This document shows positions 1 through 7,706 of a stretch of DNA of 64,000 nucleotides, piece by piece. The translations under genes were made by a program, and so were the position numbers. This stretch comes from CAZQYB01 sp964582985 (GTDB lineage: Bacteria; Planctomycetota; Phycisphaerae; Sedimentisphaerales; Anaerobacaceae), in contig CAZOUM010000006.1 in NCBI GenBank assembly GCA_964582985.1, forward strand, positions 1 through 64,000, read 5' to 3'. Positions within the stretch are counted from its first letter, which is position 1. Every line of letters begins with the position of its first letter. The notes beneath the pieces are model-generated. The model searched no databases. It saw only the letters and a list, made by a program, of their open reading frames with translations, and was not told the origin of the DNA.

Positions 1-2
1 CA

Positions 3-83
3 GCGACAGAATTGCAGGTCCTTGAAAGCCAGGCGGAGCAAGCACGGCAAATCCTCGAATCCTCTGGAAAACAGGAGCAGTAA
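3..83 (+). CDS. C-terminal end of an unidentified protein (partial)
   Basis: The window opens inside a reading frame that runs for 26 codons to a TAA at 81-83. The residues are rich in Glu, Gln and Ala (ATELQVLESQAEQARQILES) and would form a helix. The stop lies directly against the TTG start of scpA, so the two are probably cotranscribed and translationally coupled. Too little is present to name a family. Confidence 0.5.
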   Translation, partial: ATELQVLESQAEQARQILESSGKQEQ

Positions 84-1004
84 TTGGCTGCTTACCGCGT
101 AAATCTTGACATATTTGCAGGTCCTTTGGATTTGCTTTTGTATCTTGTCCGCAAGGAAGAGCTGGACATTTACGACATTCCCATTGCCAAAATCACCGAC
201 CAGTACATCTGCTACATCGAGATGCTAAAAAGTCTTGACATTGATTTAGCCGGCGACTTTTTAGTAATGGCCGCCACGCTGATGCAGATAAAATCGGCAA
301 TGCTGCTGCCCAGGGCCGAGCCCGAGCAGTTGGGCGCCGAGGATTTGACCGACCCTCGCGCAGAGCTTATCCGCCAGCTTCTTGAATACAAAAAGTTCAA
401 GGACGCCGCGAATTTGCTTGAGGCTGCCGCTGACCAACAGAAAGAGCGTTTCCCCCGCCCCGACAGCATCATCGAACGCCTGAAACCCGAGGCTGAGCCT
501 GAGATTGACCTCGAACAGGTAAGCGTCTGGGACCTGCTCGAAGCCTTTGATGCAATTATTAAGGCTACCGGTGCGGTTATTGACATAAGTCATATCAAGG
601 ACGATACGCCTATTGATTTGTATCAGATAGAGATTCTGCATCGTCTGCAAACCGAAGGGCCAATGAGTTTCGAACGACTGTTCGAATCGAAAACCAACCG
701 GGTTGTAATGATCGGATTGTTCCTTGCACTTCTGGAATTAGTCCGTGAAAAGTTAGTTTGGTCCAAGCAGCCAAAGCCTCTTGCATCTATTTACTTAAAG
801 GCCCTAACTGAAGAACCCGCTGAAGAAGCTGTGCAAAACGCCATCCTTGCCACCGCTGCCGAGGGCGAGAAGTCCCCTGAAACTCGGCAACAGAAACCCG
901 CCGATGGCGGGCCCATTCCCGTTACCGAACTGCCCCCAAAAACCAAACGACCGGCTATCGAAGAATACGAAAAGGTAAAACCCGCCGAAGACAAAAAAGA
1001 GTGA
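84..1004 (+). CDS. scpA: Segregation and condensation protein A
   Basis: ScpA is the kleisin subunit that bridges SMC heads and ScpB in the bacterial condensin that compacts and segregates the chromosome in the cytoplasm. The N-terminus carries the family signature FAGPLDLLLYLVRKEELDIY at residues 11-30, followed by IPIAKITDQY. A helical middle and a winged-helix-like C-terminal section follow (about residues 175-245). The last 60 residues are a Pro/Glu/Lys-rich tail, which makes it slightly longer than usual at 306 residues. The TTG start at 84 directly follows the stop of the upstream gene and has an AGGAG ribosome-binding site at 73-77, which supports this start. No scpB is seen downstream. 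Confidence 0.93.
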   Translation: MAAYRVNLDIFAGPLDLLLYLVRKEELDIYDIPIAKITDQYICYIEMLKSLDIDLAGDFLVMAATLMQIKSAMLLPRAEPEQLGAEDLTDPRAELIRQLLEYKKFKDAANLLEAAADQQKERFPRPDSIIERLKPEAEPEIDLEQVSVWDLLEAFDAIIKATGAVIDISHIKDDTPIDLYQIEILHRLQTEGPMSFERLFESKTNRVVMIGLFLALLELVREKLVWSKQPKPLASIYLKALTEEPAEEAVQNAILATAAEGEKSPETRQQKPADGGPIPVTELPPKTKRPAIEEYEKVKPAEDKKE

Positions 1005-1295
1005 TGACCATCAACTTCGCAGGTACGTATAATACTCTCCATAAGTTGACAGCGCGCCTGTGAGCCAACATTTGGGGGATGAGGTCTATTAACAAGGCGA
1101 CTTGGTAACATAATGCTCAAAACATTTGCTTAGTCTCGCGCAAATTTGGTAATATGAGGGAACAAGGTCGGAGAAACACGGTGAAATCAACGGTAAAGGG
1201 GAAATCCCGATGCAGCTTAGTTCCTAGTTGCGCATAGGTTCTTAATTAATGCATGGATTAAGAAGCAAATTCTGCGGACTTTCAAAACTAAGTGC
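1005..1295. other. Intergenic region, no gene seen
   Basis: This stretch separates scpA from the promoter of the HEAT-repeat gene. I see no convincing open frame, RNA gene or terminator in it. Confidence 0.5.
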
Positions 1296-1323
1296 TTGTT
1301 TTGTAATGAGTTTGTGTTATAAT
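1296..1323 (+). promoter_or_regulatory. Sigma-70-type promoter of the HEAT-repeat gene
   Basis: TTGTTT at 1296-1301 and a perfect TATAAT at 1318-1323 are separated by 16 bases. The -10 box covers the ATG at 1322, which argues that this ATG is not the translation start and that the gene begins at 1400. Confidence 0.55.
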
Positions 1324-1399
1324 GAGTCAGGGAGTACTGGGTCTCTTTGAACCCAGTGGTAGGCAATTTGGTCTGATAGAGAGACGGGCCAGGTGCATT

Positions 1400-3361
1400 A
1401 TGAAGCGGGCTGTCAAGTCAAAGGGTGGTATCAGTGTCGTTGTTTTTTGGCTGATGTTCGTGGTAGGGGTGTGCCTTGCGGAGGAGGAAGACATTGGCAG
1501 ACTGTTCGAAAAGGCGTTAGTGGCCGACCCGTGCGATTACGCTCCAATCCAAGAAGAGATAATTAACAGAGATGGATGGTCACTTGTCTTTCTTGGGAAG
1601 AGACTGGGCGAAACTGCAAACTGGTATGAGAGAGCGATTACCGAAGCTTTGATTCTGAGAATTGCTTTGCCGAAGAAATACGAACAGTACCAAAAGGAAT
1701 TTGATGAATGGGCTCGTCGGCGTAACGGACCTTCTTGGACGCCAGGTTCAGTTCCGTCACATCATCGTGAAAGCGTGTTAGTTAAAGAGGACGCTAATGC
1801 AGTTGCCTTTCTAATTGAAAGACTTTTCAAAGAAACTCTGAAGAGAATTGCTGACCGAACGGTCGTGGGGTGGCACGAAAGCCGTCCGGTTCAAACGGCA
1901 GCTGGTTTTCTGAAGTATATCGGTGGCAAAGACGCTGCGAGAGCAGTTGCGGTCATTCTTATTGACGGTGTCGCGGCGCAAAACGATATGTACGATGCCG
2001 ACAGGTATTTTCACGAGGCAGACCGCTCGGCGGAAGAAATCTACAAGGCCAGTAGATTGTCGGACAAGCAGCTAGTTGACATAATGATCCAGCTTCTAAA
2101 GAAAAGAGACTGCGTTCCAATAGCAAGTTGGGTCTTGGGGGAATTCGGAGAGTTGCGGGCTGTGGGTTCTTTGATAGAAACATTCGCCTTGTATAAACGT
2201 AGCTTTGATGTACCGCCGAGTTACGGAGGGTCCTATGCTGTGGACGCTTTAAGCAGGATTGGAGAACCTGCGCTTCCGGGCCTAGCGAAGGCGCTTTGGG
2301 CTTGTGACCAGCAAACTTACTGGGGCATCAAAACGGCTCTCGTAAAGATAGGGAACGTGGAAAGTGGAGTTCTTCGGGAAAGCCTGCGCAAAGGTGAGCC
2401 TCTGGCCCGGGAGCAGGCCCTATTGTCGATAGCAATAATGGGCGGTAAAAGCGCGGTTAAGAAGTCTCTCGAAGAAGTCTGGCCCGGATCTGTGGAGGAC
2501 GAAGAGGCCCTTAAGGTACTTGTTGGGAGTTTAATCGTGTACGACTACAAAGTCGTTGGAGTGATTGGAGATATTCTGGCAGAAGCAGGTGAAAAGGCAA
2601 TACCTTTTTTGATTGAAGGTCTTTCGAGTTCACACTTAGAGACTCGTTCCGCAGCTTCCAGTACTCTAAGGAAGATTGGGCCAGTTGCCATACCCTTTAT
2701 TGAAAGAGTGGTGGATGAGAAGGATCATGTGGGTCACTACTACGCTGTGCGTGCTCTTAGATTTGTCGCCGACCCTCAAGGAGTTCCGGTGTTGATAAAA
2801 GCGCTCGAAGGTTCGGACCTTGGGGCTGTACACGAGGCGGCGATTGCTTTGGGAGAGATGGGTGATCCCGTGGCGAGGGAGCCGCTCTTGCGGGCTCTTG
2901 AGGATCCCAAAAATCTGGGTGAATCGGGAAGGGCCCTTTTTGGTATAGCGGGGGCCTTAGCCAAGTTCAAGGAAGTACGAGCTTTTGACAAGCTGGCAGA
3001 GCTTTCAAGAAAGGATGACTGGCTGATTCGAAGAGCAGCAATTAAGGCTCTCCCAGCCGTCGGGGGAGAGAAATCCATGCCGATCCTTTTGGAAATGGTA
3101 AAGCACGAGTATAAATCCACGCGTGGGGATGCGGCGATTGCCCTTGGCAAACTTGGCGATTCCCGGGCGGTTCCAGCTCTGATAGAGGCACTTTCTGATT
3201 CGGAGAGCTTTGTTTTCTCTTGGGCGGCGTGGTCGCTTGGAGAGATCGGTGATGCGCGGGCGCTGCCTTATCTGCGCAAGATGGCTTCAGAAACCAAGGG
3301 ACACTTGCAAAGGACAGCTAATGAGGCGATAGGCAAGATAAAGGCGGCAAATTCCGATTAA
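1400..3361 (+). CDS. Secreted HEAT/PBS-lyase-repeat protein
   Basis: The 653-residue product begins with a Sec signal peptide: MKRAVKSKGG, then a hydrophobic stretch ending VVGVCLA, with probable cleavage near residue 26. The C-terminal two thirds are HEAT-like repeats of about 30 residues, for example DSRAVPALIEALSDSES and the following AAWSLGEIGDARALPYL near the end. Such repeats form an alpha-solenoid for protein binding, so a periplasmic scaffold role is likely, but the partner is unknown. The frame is open back to an ATG at 1322, but that codon lies inside a promoter -10 box. The ATG at 1400 has a signal peptide directly behind it and an AGG just upstream, so I chose it. The gene stands alone on this strand. 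Confidence 0.8.
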   Translation: MKRAVKSKGGISVVVFWLMFVVGVCLAEEEDIGRLFEKALVADPCDYAPIQEEIINRDGWSLVFLGKRLGETANWYERAITEALILRIALPKKYEQYQKEFDEWARRRNGPSWTPGSVPSHHRESVLVKEDANAVAFLIERLFKETLKRIADRTVVGWHESRPVQTAAGFLKYIGGKDAARAVAVILIDGVAAQNDMYDADRYFHEADRSAEEIYKASRLSDKQLVDIMIQLLKKRDCVPIASWVLGEFGELRAVGSLIETFALYKRSFDVPPSYGGSYAVDALSRIGEPALPGLAKALWACDQQTYWGIKTALVKIGNVESGVLRESLRKGEPLAREQALLSIAIMGGKSAVKKSLEEVWPGSVEDEEALKVLVGSLIVYDYKVVGVIGDILAEAGEKAIPFLIEGLSSSHLETRSAASSTLRKIGPVAIPFIERVVDEKDHVGHYYAVRALRFVADPQGVPVLIKALEGSDLGAVHEAAIALGEMGDPVAREPLLRALEDPKNLGESGRALFGIAGALAKFKEVRAFDKLAELSRKDDWLIRRAAIKALPAVGGEKSMPILLEMVKHEYKSTRGDAAIALGKLGDSRAVPALIEALSDSESFVFSWAAWSLGEIGDARALPYLRKMASETKGHLQRTANEAIGKIKAANSD

Positions 3362-3438
3362 TATTAGATGATACCGCATTGTTTTTGGATGACCAGCACA
3401 GAATCCCGTTTGTAATAAAACTGGTTAATGTATGCTTA

Positions 3439-3510
3439 CTATTCTTCCGTCGGCCAGATTTGCTGCTCAAGCCAGCTATTTGCAAGGACGGCGTAATCCT
3501 TGAGACTGAG
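3439..3510 (-). pseudogene. Orphan dockerin-like C-terminal tail (relic)
   Basis: Read on the minus strand, 23 codons and a TAG encode LSLKDYAVLANSWLEQQIWP followed by TEE. This nearly duplicates the last residues of the large secreted protein at 7707-11456 (DLKDFAVLANSWLAQQLWPE). Nothing recognisable precedes it, so this is the 3' stub of a lost paralogue of that secreted family. The remaining bases of the 3362-3572 spacer show nothing else. Confidence 0.6.
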
Positions 3511-3572
3511 AGTTTTAATCCTTACTCTCTCTTTTTTCGGGCCGGACTTTTGATGCTCGCTCTAAACTGCGC

Positions 3573-4871
3573 TTATCCGGTGTAGGCAAGCGTGTACGGC
3601 CTGCGGTACTTCTTGGTCAGCATGGCATTGGCCTTTCGCAGATTCGCACTGCATTTGGTGATTCTCTGGGTCTTGCCATCGTAGGTCAGCGTAGCATTGC
3701 CCAGCCGGGTGCCGATATTACCCAGATTGCAGAGATTAGAGAGTACGCCGCCGGTCTCAATCGGAGAATTCAGCATCGATGGGTCATCGTTGCGCACGGC
3801 GGTAATGAAGTTCTCAAAGATTCCTTCAGTAGGCTCGATACCATAATCTTTGGCTTTGACTTTGATTTCCTTGCCTTTTACGTGTGCCGTATTACCTTCA
3901 AGCCAGCCATCGGTCCCGTAGAATACCGTGTCGTTGCCGAAACCGTGCATACCATAAGGAGTCCACAAACGCATCTCGTACATGACCTGCACTTTATCGT
4001 ATATGTACATAATCGTCTGGGTATCCGGTGTTTCGTGGTCGTCGTCGTACCACAACTGTCCGCCGGATGTCACTATCTCTTTCGGATACTGCTTATCCAT
4101 ACCCGTTTGCCAGACGGCCAGGTCGAGGTGGTGGATGCCGTCGTTTACAATGTCGCCTCCGCCATAATCCCAGAACCAATGCCATTTGTAACTCCAGCGG
4201 TTTTTGGTGAACGGCACTTTTGGAGCCGGTCCAAGCCAAAGGTCATAGTTTACGCCCTCGGGGGGACTCTCGGGCTTGGCACGGCCAATCTTGCGGCGGC
4301 GCTGGCAATTGATGGCCTTGGCCATATAGCATTCGCCGATTATGCCTTTTTTAATTGCTTCCCTGACGGCCATATGACCGGCGTCGCTGCGACGCTGTGT
4401 ACCGTGCTGCACGCACTTATTAAATTGCTTAGCGGCTTTCATCAGCAGGTTCCCCTCGTGTACGGTATGGCTCGATGGTTTTTCAACATAGACATGCTTG
4501 CCCGCCACAATCGCCGCCAGCGCCACCGGCGTATGCCAATGGTCACAGGTAGCGATACTCACCGCGTCGATACTCTTATCTTCCAGCATCTTGCGAAAAT
4601 CGCTGTAAGCTTTGACAGGGCCTTTCTCCTTCGACTCATTCTGGGCAACCTTCTCGGCACGCTTGGAATCGACGTCGCAGACAGCAACAAGCCTGCTGTT
4701 CTTCATACCTGCGAAACCGCCCGCATGGCCGGAACCCTGACGACCTACACCGACGACAGCAACGTTCACCGTTTCACTTGGAGCCGCCTGGCCGTTCCTG
4801 CTAATGATAAGAGGTACCGCCAGAGACGCCCCGGCGGCCTTGATGAATTTACGTCGCGTCATATTTGCCAT
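3573..4871 (-). CDS. Tat-exported Gfo/Idh/MocA-family oxidoreductase
   Basis: This is a 432-residue NAD(P)-dependent oxidoreductase of the glucose-fructose oxidoreductase/inositol dehydrogenase family, probably acting on a sugar or inositol derivative outside the cytoplasm. The N-terminus has a Tat signal (TRRKFIKAAGASLAVPL, residues 5-21). The Rossmann motif VAVVGVGRQGSGH lies at 37-49, the catalytic EKP motif at 130-132, and a WDYGGGDIVNDGIHHLD segment in the substrate domain. An AGGGG about 8 bases before the ATG at 4871 supports the start. Planctomycetes carry many such exported paralogues. The substrate cannot be read from sequence. Confidence 0.9.
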   Translation of the reverse strand: MANMTRRKFIKAAGASLAVPLIISRNGQAAPSETVNVAVVGVGRQGSGHAGGFAGMKNSRLVAVCDVDSKRAEKVAQNESKEKGPVKAYSDFRKMLEDKSIDAVSIATCDHWHTPVALAAIVAGKHVYVEKPSSHTVHEGNLLMKAAKQFNKCVQHGTQRRSDAGHMAVREAIKKGIIGECYMAKAINCQRRRKIGRAKPESPPEGVNYDLWLGPAPKVPFTKNRWSYKWHWFWDYGGGDIVNDGIHHLDLAVWQTGMDKQYPKEIVTSGGQLWYDDDHETPDTQTIMYIYDKVQVMYEMRLWTPYGMHGFGNDTVFYGTDGWLEGNTAHVKGKEIKVKAKDYGIEPTEGIFENFITAVRNDDPSMLNSPIETGGVLSNLCNLGNIGTRLGNATLTYDGKTQRITKCSANLRKANAMLTKKYRRPYTLAYTG

Positions 4872-5055
4872 AATAGAACCCCTTCATTTTAAGTTTTCTT
4901 TATTCGTGTTACAATTACCCCCGCCTATTTGCCGGTCGAAGATAAACACCATTTCGTTAATCTGATTGTAGCAAGGACAACCCAGGACGCAAGGATATTT
5001 TTCATCGGTCTTCGCCTCGTTTTTCGGTAGTTTACTCAGTTCTTGTATTCCAGCG

Positions 5056-5628
5056 TCAATCCGGCGTAACTTCAACCTGCTGCACGACCTTTGCGGTTAC
5101 CATTAGTGTGATTTTGCGGTTTGCGGGGTCGTTGGTAGGTACAAAGATGCGTTCTGCCACAGGGCCGGGCTTGCTTTTTCCTTTATACTTGACCTCTATA
5201 ATGCCCTCTTCGCCCGGTTGGTATTCTTTCTTGGAGAGGGTGGGGACGGTGCAGCCGCAGGAGGCTGTGATTTCTCCTATTCTTAATAGGGCCGTGCCGG
5301 TATTCTTGAATTTGAACTCGCACTGGCCTTTTTCCTTGATGCCAAGCTCGCCGAAATTATGAATTGTTTTTTCAAAAGAGATTCTTGGCGTAGGCTCCAC
5401 GACCGTCGGCTTCTTTTCTTGAGCAGGTAGTTCTGCGTTTTGTTGCCGGCAGGCGATTGGCAGCGAAAGAATAAGGCTTATTAAAGCAGGAGTAAGTAGC
5501 AACCGCTTTCTTTTTATGCTAAGGTCGGAACCAGAAATCAAGCTGCGGCTTTGGCAAGAGGACGACACGATTGAGATCATATTAACAAGTTTAATAGGCA
5601 CGAAAAGCGAGATTGTGATAAGCGTCAC
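5056..5628 (-). CDS. DUF1573-domain lipoprotein
   Basis: The C-terminal 100 residues match the DUF1573 domain, an Ig-like beta-sandwich: ISFEKTIHNFGELGIKEKG, then the SCGCTVP motif, then a PVAERIFVPTNDP segment. Upstream is a lipoprotein signal (KRKRLLLTPALISLILSLPIAC). The protein is therefore expected on a membrane facing the periplasm; its function is unknown. The GTG at 5628 overlaps the stop of the upstream gene (GTGA), which suggests coupling. However, it places 47 residues before the lipobox Cys, and no good ribosome-binding site is seen there or at the internal ATG, so the true start is unsettled. Confidence 0.75.
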   Translation of the reverse strand: MTLITISLFVPIKLVNMISIVSSSCQSRSLISGSDLSIKRKRLLLTPALISLILSLPIACRQQNAELPAQEKKPTVVEPTPRISFEKTIHNFGELGIKEKGQCEFKFKNTGTALLRIGEITASCGCTVPTLSKKEYQPGEEGIIEVKYKGKSKPGPVAERIFVPTNDPANRKITLMVTAKVVQQVEVTPD

Positions 5629-6791
5629 TTTTTGGTTGTTGCGGTTATTTGGATGGAGTCACCGTGGAGGTCTTTGTCAACATTTCGCCTCAGATAGTCT
5701 TCCCACCAACGGGGAGTCACGCTAATTCTATATTCAAGCTCGACAACTCTTGCTCGTTTCAATGGGATTGTCATAACATTCTGAGGAGTCAGAGTACAGA
5801 GTTCTGTAATATCTTCCCCGTCTTGCAGCACCGAAAGAATCTTCTCAACATTCCTAATACCAATAACCGCTTCGTCTGAATCGACGTTGTATATACGAGT
5901 TTCCGCTCGCAGGTTCTCACTAGACCAGCCCCGGAATACGCTTTCATACTTGTACATTTTTGACCGGTCATTGTGCTCCCCAATCTCTCCGGTGCGCCGT
6001 TGGTAGCTATCATGGTATCTCTGCATGTAAAGCCTATAAGCGGGTTCTGCTCCTTTCTCTTCTGCCATTTTGAGGACTTCATCTATCGTACTCCAGTCAC
6101 GCCAGACGCAGGGATACTCAATAATGGCCCTTTCGCAGAGCGACCTTATTGTCGGCCAGTCTTTACAATTCGCAAAAATCCTTAAGTAAGCTAATATCTC
6201 ATCACAAAAAAGTAGCTGGCCATAATAGACATTGTAATCCTCGGAATTGAACCATCTATTGCCTCGCAGAAGGTAGTATATAAAATGAGGGTCGGTGTCT
6301 TTGTCTGCCGCATGCCTGTGCAGCTCTTGGTGGTGAATGAGGATTTCAGTATCTGTGTTCCAACGAGGTCCATTTCGGCCATTCGCTATTGTATAGTCAG
6401 TGCTGATAGAAAATCCTCCCCTCTCTTCAGGCAGAGTGATTTTCATCTCAAACTGACGATTGGCCAGGACCTGTCGTATCACGTCTGCATTACCGTGGTA
6501 CACGTACCAATCAGCCATATCATACAGCTCTTGGGTTTTGATCACCTTCTCTTGCTTTAAGAGAGCAGCTACTTGTTTGCCGGAAAGCTTCGGCCGCTCC
6601 ATTTTCCTCAAGTGCATCAGTCGTTTGGCGCGGCATTCCTCCGTGGTGGTTCTCGTTTTCTCCCCCCACCATTGAAGGGTTCGCCTGTAGCCAATCGGAA
6701 CGAGGGGAAGAGTTTCAGCAGCAAAAACAAGAAGGAGCGTTCCGAGAACGAGCAAAGAGATTACGATAATTCTCGATGAGGTTGCTTTCAT
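5625..6791 (-). CDS. Exported protein of unknown function
   Basis: I do not recognise this 388-residue protein. It has an N-terminal signal peptide or anchor (MKATSSRIIVISLLVLGTLL, then LVFAAETLP). A charged helical middle contains EECRAKRLMHLRKMERPKLS and many Trp and Tyr residues, and the C-terminus reads as beta-strands (AETRIYNVDSDEAVIGI). The frame is open further upstream to a GTG at 6806 that overlaps the end of the Rhs relic, but the ATG at 6791 sits directly before the signal peptide. It lies between the Rhs relic and the DUF1573 gene in one run of minus-strand genes. Being next to an Rhs tip does not make it an immunity protein: it is much larger than usual immunity proteins and carries a signal. 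Confidence 0.6.
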   Translation of the reverse strand: MKATSSRIIVISLLVLGTLLLVFAAETLPLVPIGYRRTLQWWGEKTRTTTEECRAKRLMHLRKMERPKLSGKQVAALLKQEKVIKTQELYDMADWYVYHGNADVIRQVLANRQFEMKITLPEERGGFSISTDYTIANGRNGPRWNTDTEILIHHQELHRHAADKDTDPHFIYYLLRGNRWFNSEDYNVYYGQLLFCDEILAYLRIFANCKDWPTIRSLCERAIIEYPCVWRDWSTIDEVLKMAEEKGAEPAYRLYMQRYHDSYQRRTGEIGEHNDRSKMYKYESVFRGWSSENLRAETRIYNVDSDEAVIGIRNVEKILSVLQDGEDITELCTLTPQNVMTIPLKRARVVELEYRISVTPRWWEDYLRRNVDKDLHGDSIQITATTKK

Positions 6792-6802
6792 AAACGGGAC
6801 TA

Positions 6803-7659
6803 TCACCAACTAAAACTAACGCCTTTCCATTTAAAGGTTTCACACATTTGGAATTCGCCGTCTAGGTCTTCGACCTCATTACCTTTTTCGCACGTGAACG
6901 TCTCGAAGGTGCAGTACTTGCCCGGCCTGAAGAACATTGCGAGATTGTTCTTGTATCCGTCTATTAGTTCTTTCAATTCGAAAGGGGCAGTACTAACCGG
7001 TTGCATGTCGGTTTCCGAAGACCAAAGGCCAATACGTGTTTCGTCTTTGATGACCGTTGCTGCACTTGCTATATCCCATCTGCAATCACTGCCACATGGC
7101 ACACGCAGCAACGAGAAATGTTCTACCTTAAAGGGTCTTATTTTAGAGGTCACCATAACATTCAGACCTGGCAAAGCTGTTGCTAAAATCGCCGCAGCGG
7201 AACTGGCGGTGCTAACAATGGCGCTCCCTACATAGTTAGCTATACCATGGATAACCCCAATTGCGAGAGTTTGAGTCAGGCTGCCAAGAAAGCCTCCCCA
7301 TTGTACGCCAATCTCTATTCCCCCGCTTGTTACCCAACATCTTTTCATGTAGCGGATTTGACAATGGGTACAGCCTGAACCAACTATATCACCCAAGGGG
7401 TCCAAGAAGCCAACTGGATTGCTTCGCACATATTCATACAGATTCAAGCTGTCGAAATAGCCCTGTGGGTCTTGTGTTAGCCATCGGCCGGTGTAGTACT
7501 CGTAATAGCGGTTTCTGTTGTATTGTATTTTCAAAGAGCCGTTATCCATTATATCGACTCTTCGGCCGGTAAACAAGTAAGGATTGCGATAATTTGAGTC
7601 TCTCTGGTAGTTGTGAAAGCATCATCCTAGATAGAGGGATTCCCGTAGGCGTCAAGTTT
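6803..7659 (-). pseudogene. Rhs-family C-terminal tip, truncated and interrupted
   Basis: The minus strand encodes the end of an Rhs/YD-repeat core: NPYLFTGRRVDI, NRNRYYEYYTGRWLTQDPQG and NLYEYVRSNPVGFLDPLG, the classic PxxxxDPxG end of the shell. A variable C-terminus of about 195 residues follows, with the Cys-rich GCTHCQIRYMKRC and a glycine/alanine-rich hydrophobic stretch. Above this, a short further Rhs segment (KLDAYGNPSI) is present but in another frame, with a TAG at 7627-7629. No YD repeats precede it. An open frame of 257 codons from a TTG at 7576 remains. This is a displaced Rhs tip or a gene in decay. Confidence 0.7.
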
Positions 7660-7706
7660 CTAATGCTCGGCGACCCGGCTGCCGGCGGGCCTTGCAGCAG
7701 CGCCGA

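Noticed and set aside
1322..1399. Upstream ATG for the HEAT-repeat gene
   Set aside because: It lies inside the TATAAT box. The ATG at 1400 is directly followed by a signal peptide.
3882..4892. Open frame of 336 codons opposite the Gfo/Idh/MocA gene
   Set aside because: It lies wholly antisense to a gene with clear family motifs and its translation shows no fold pattern.
5625..6791. The exported protein as an Rhs immunity protein
   Set aside because: It is too large, carries its own signal peptide and stands beside a broken Rhs relic. Position alone is not enough.
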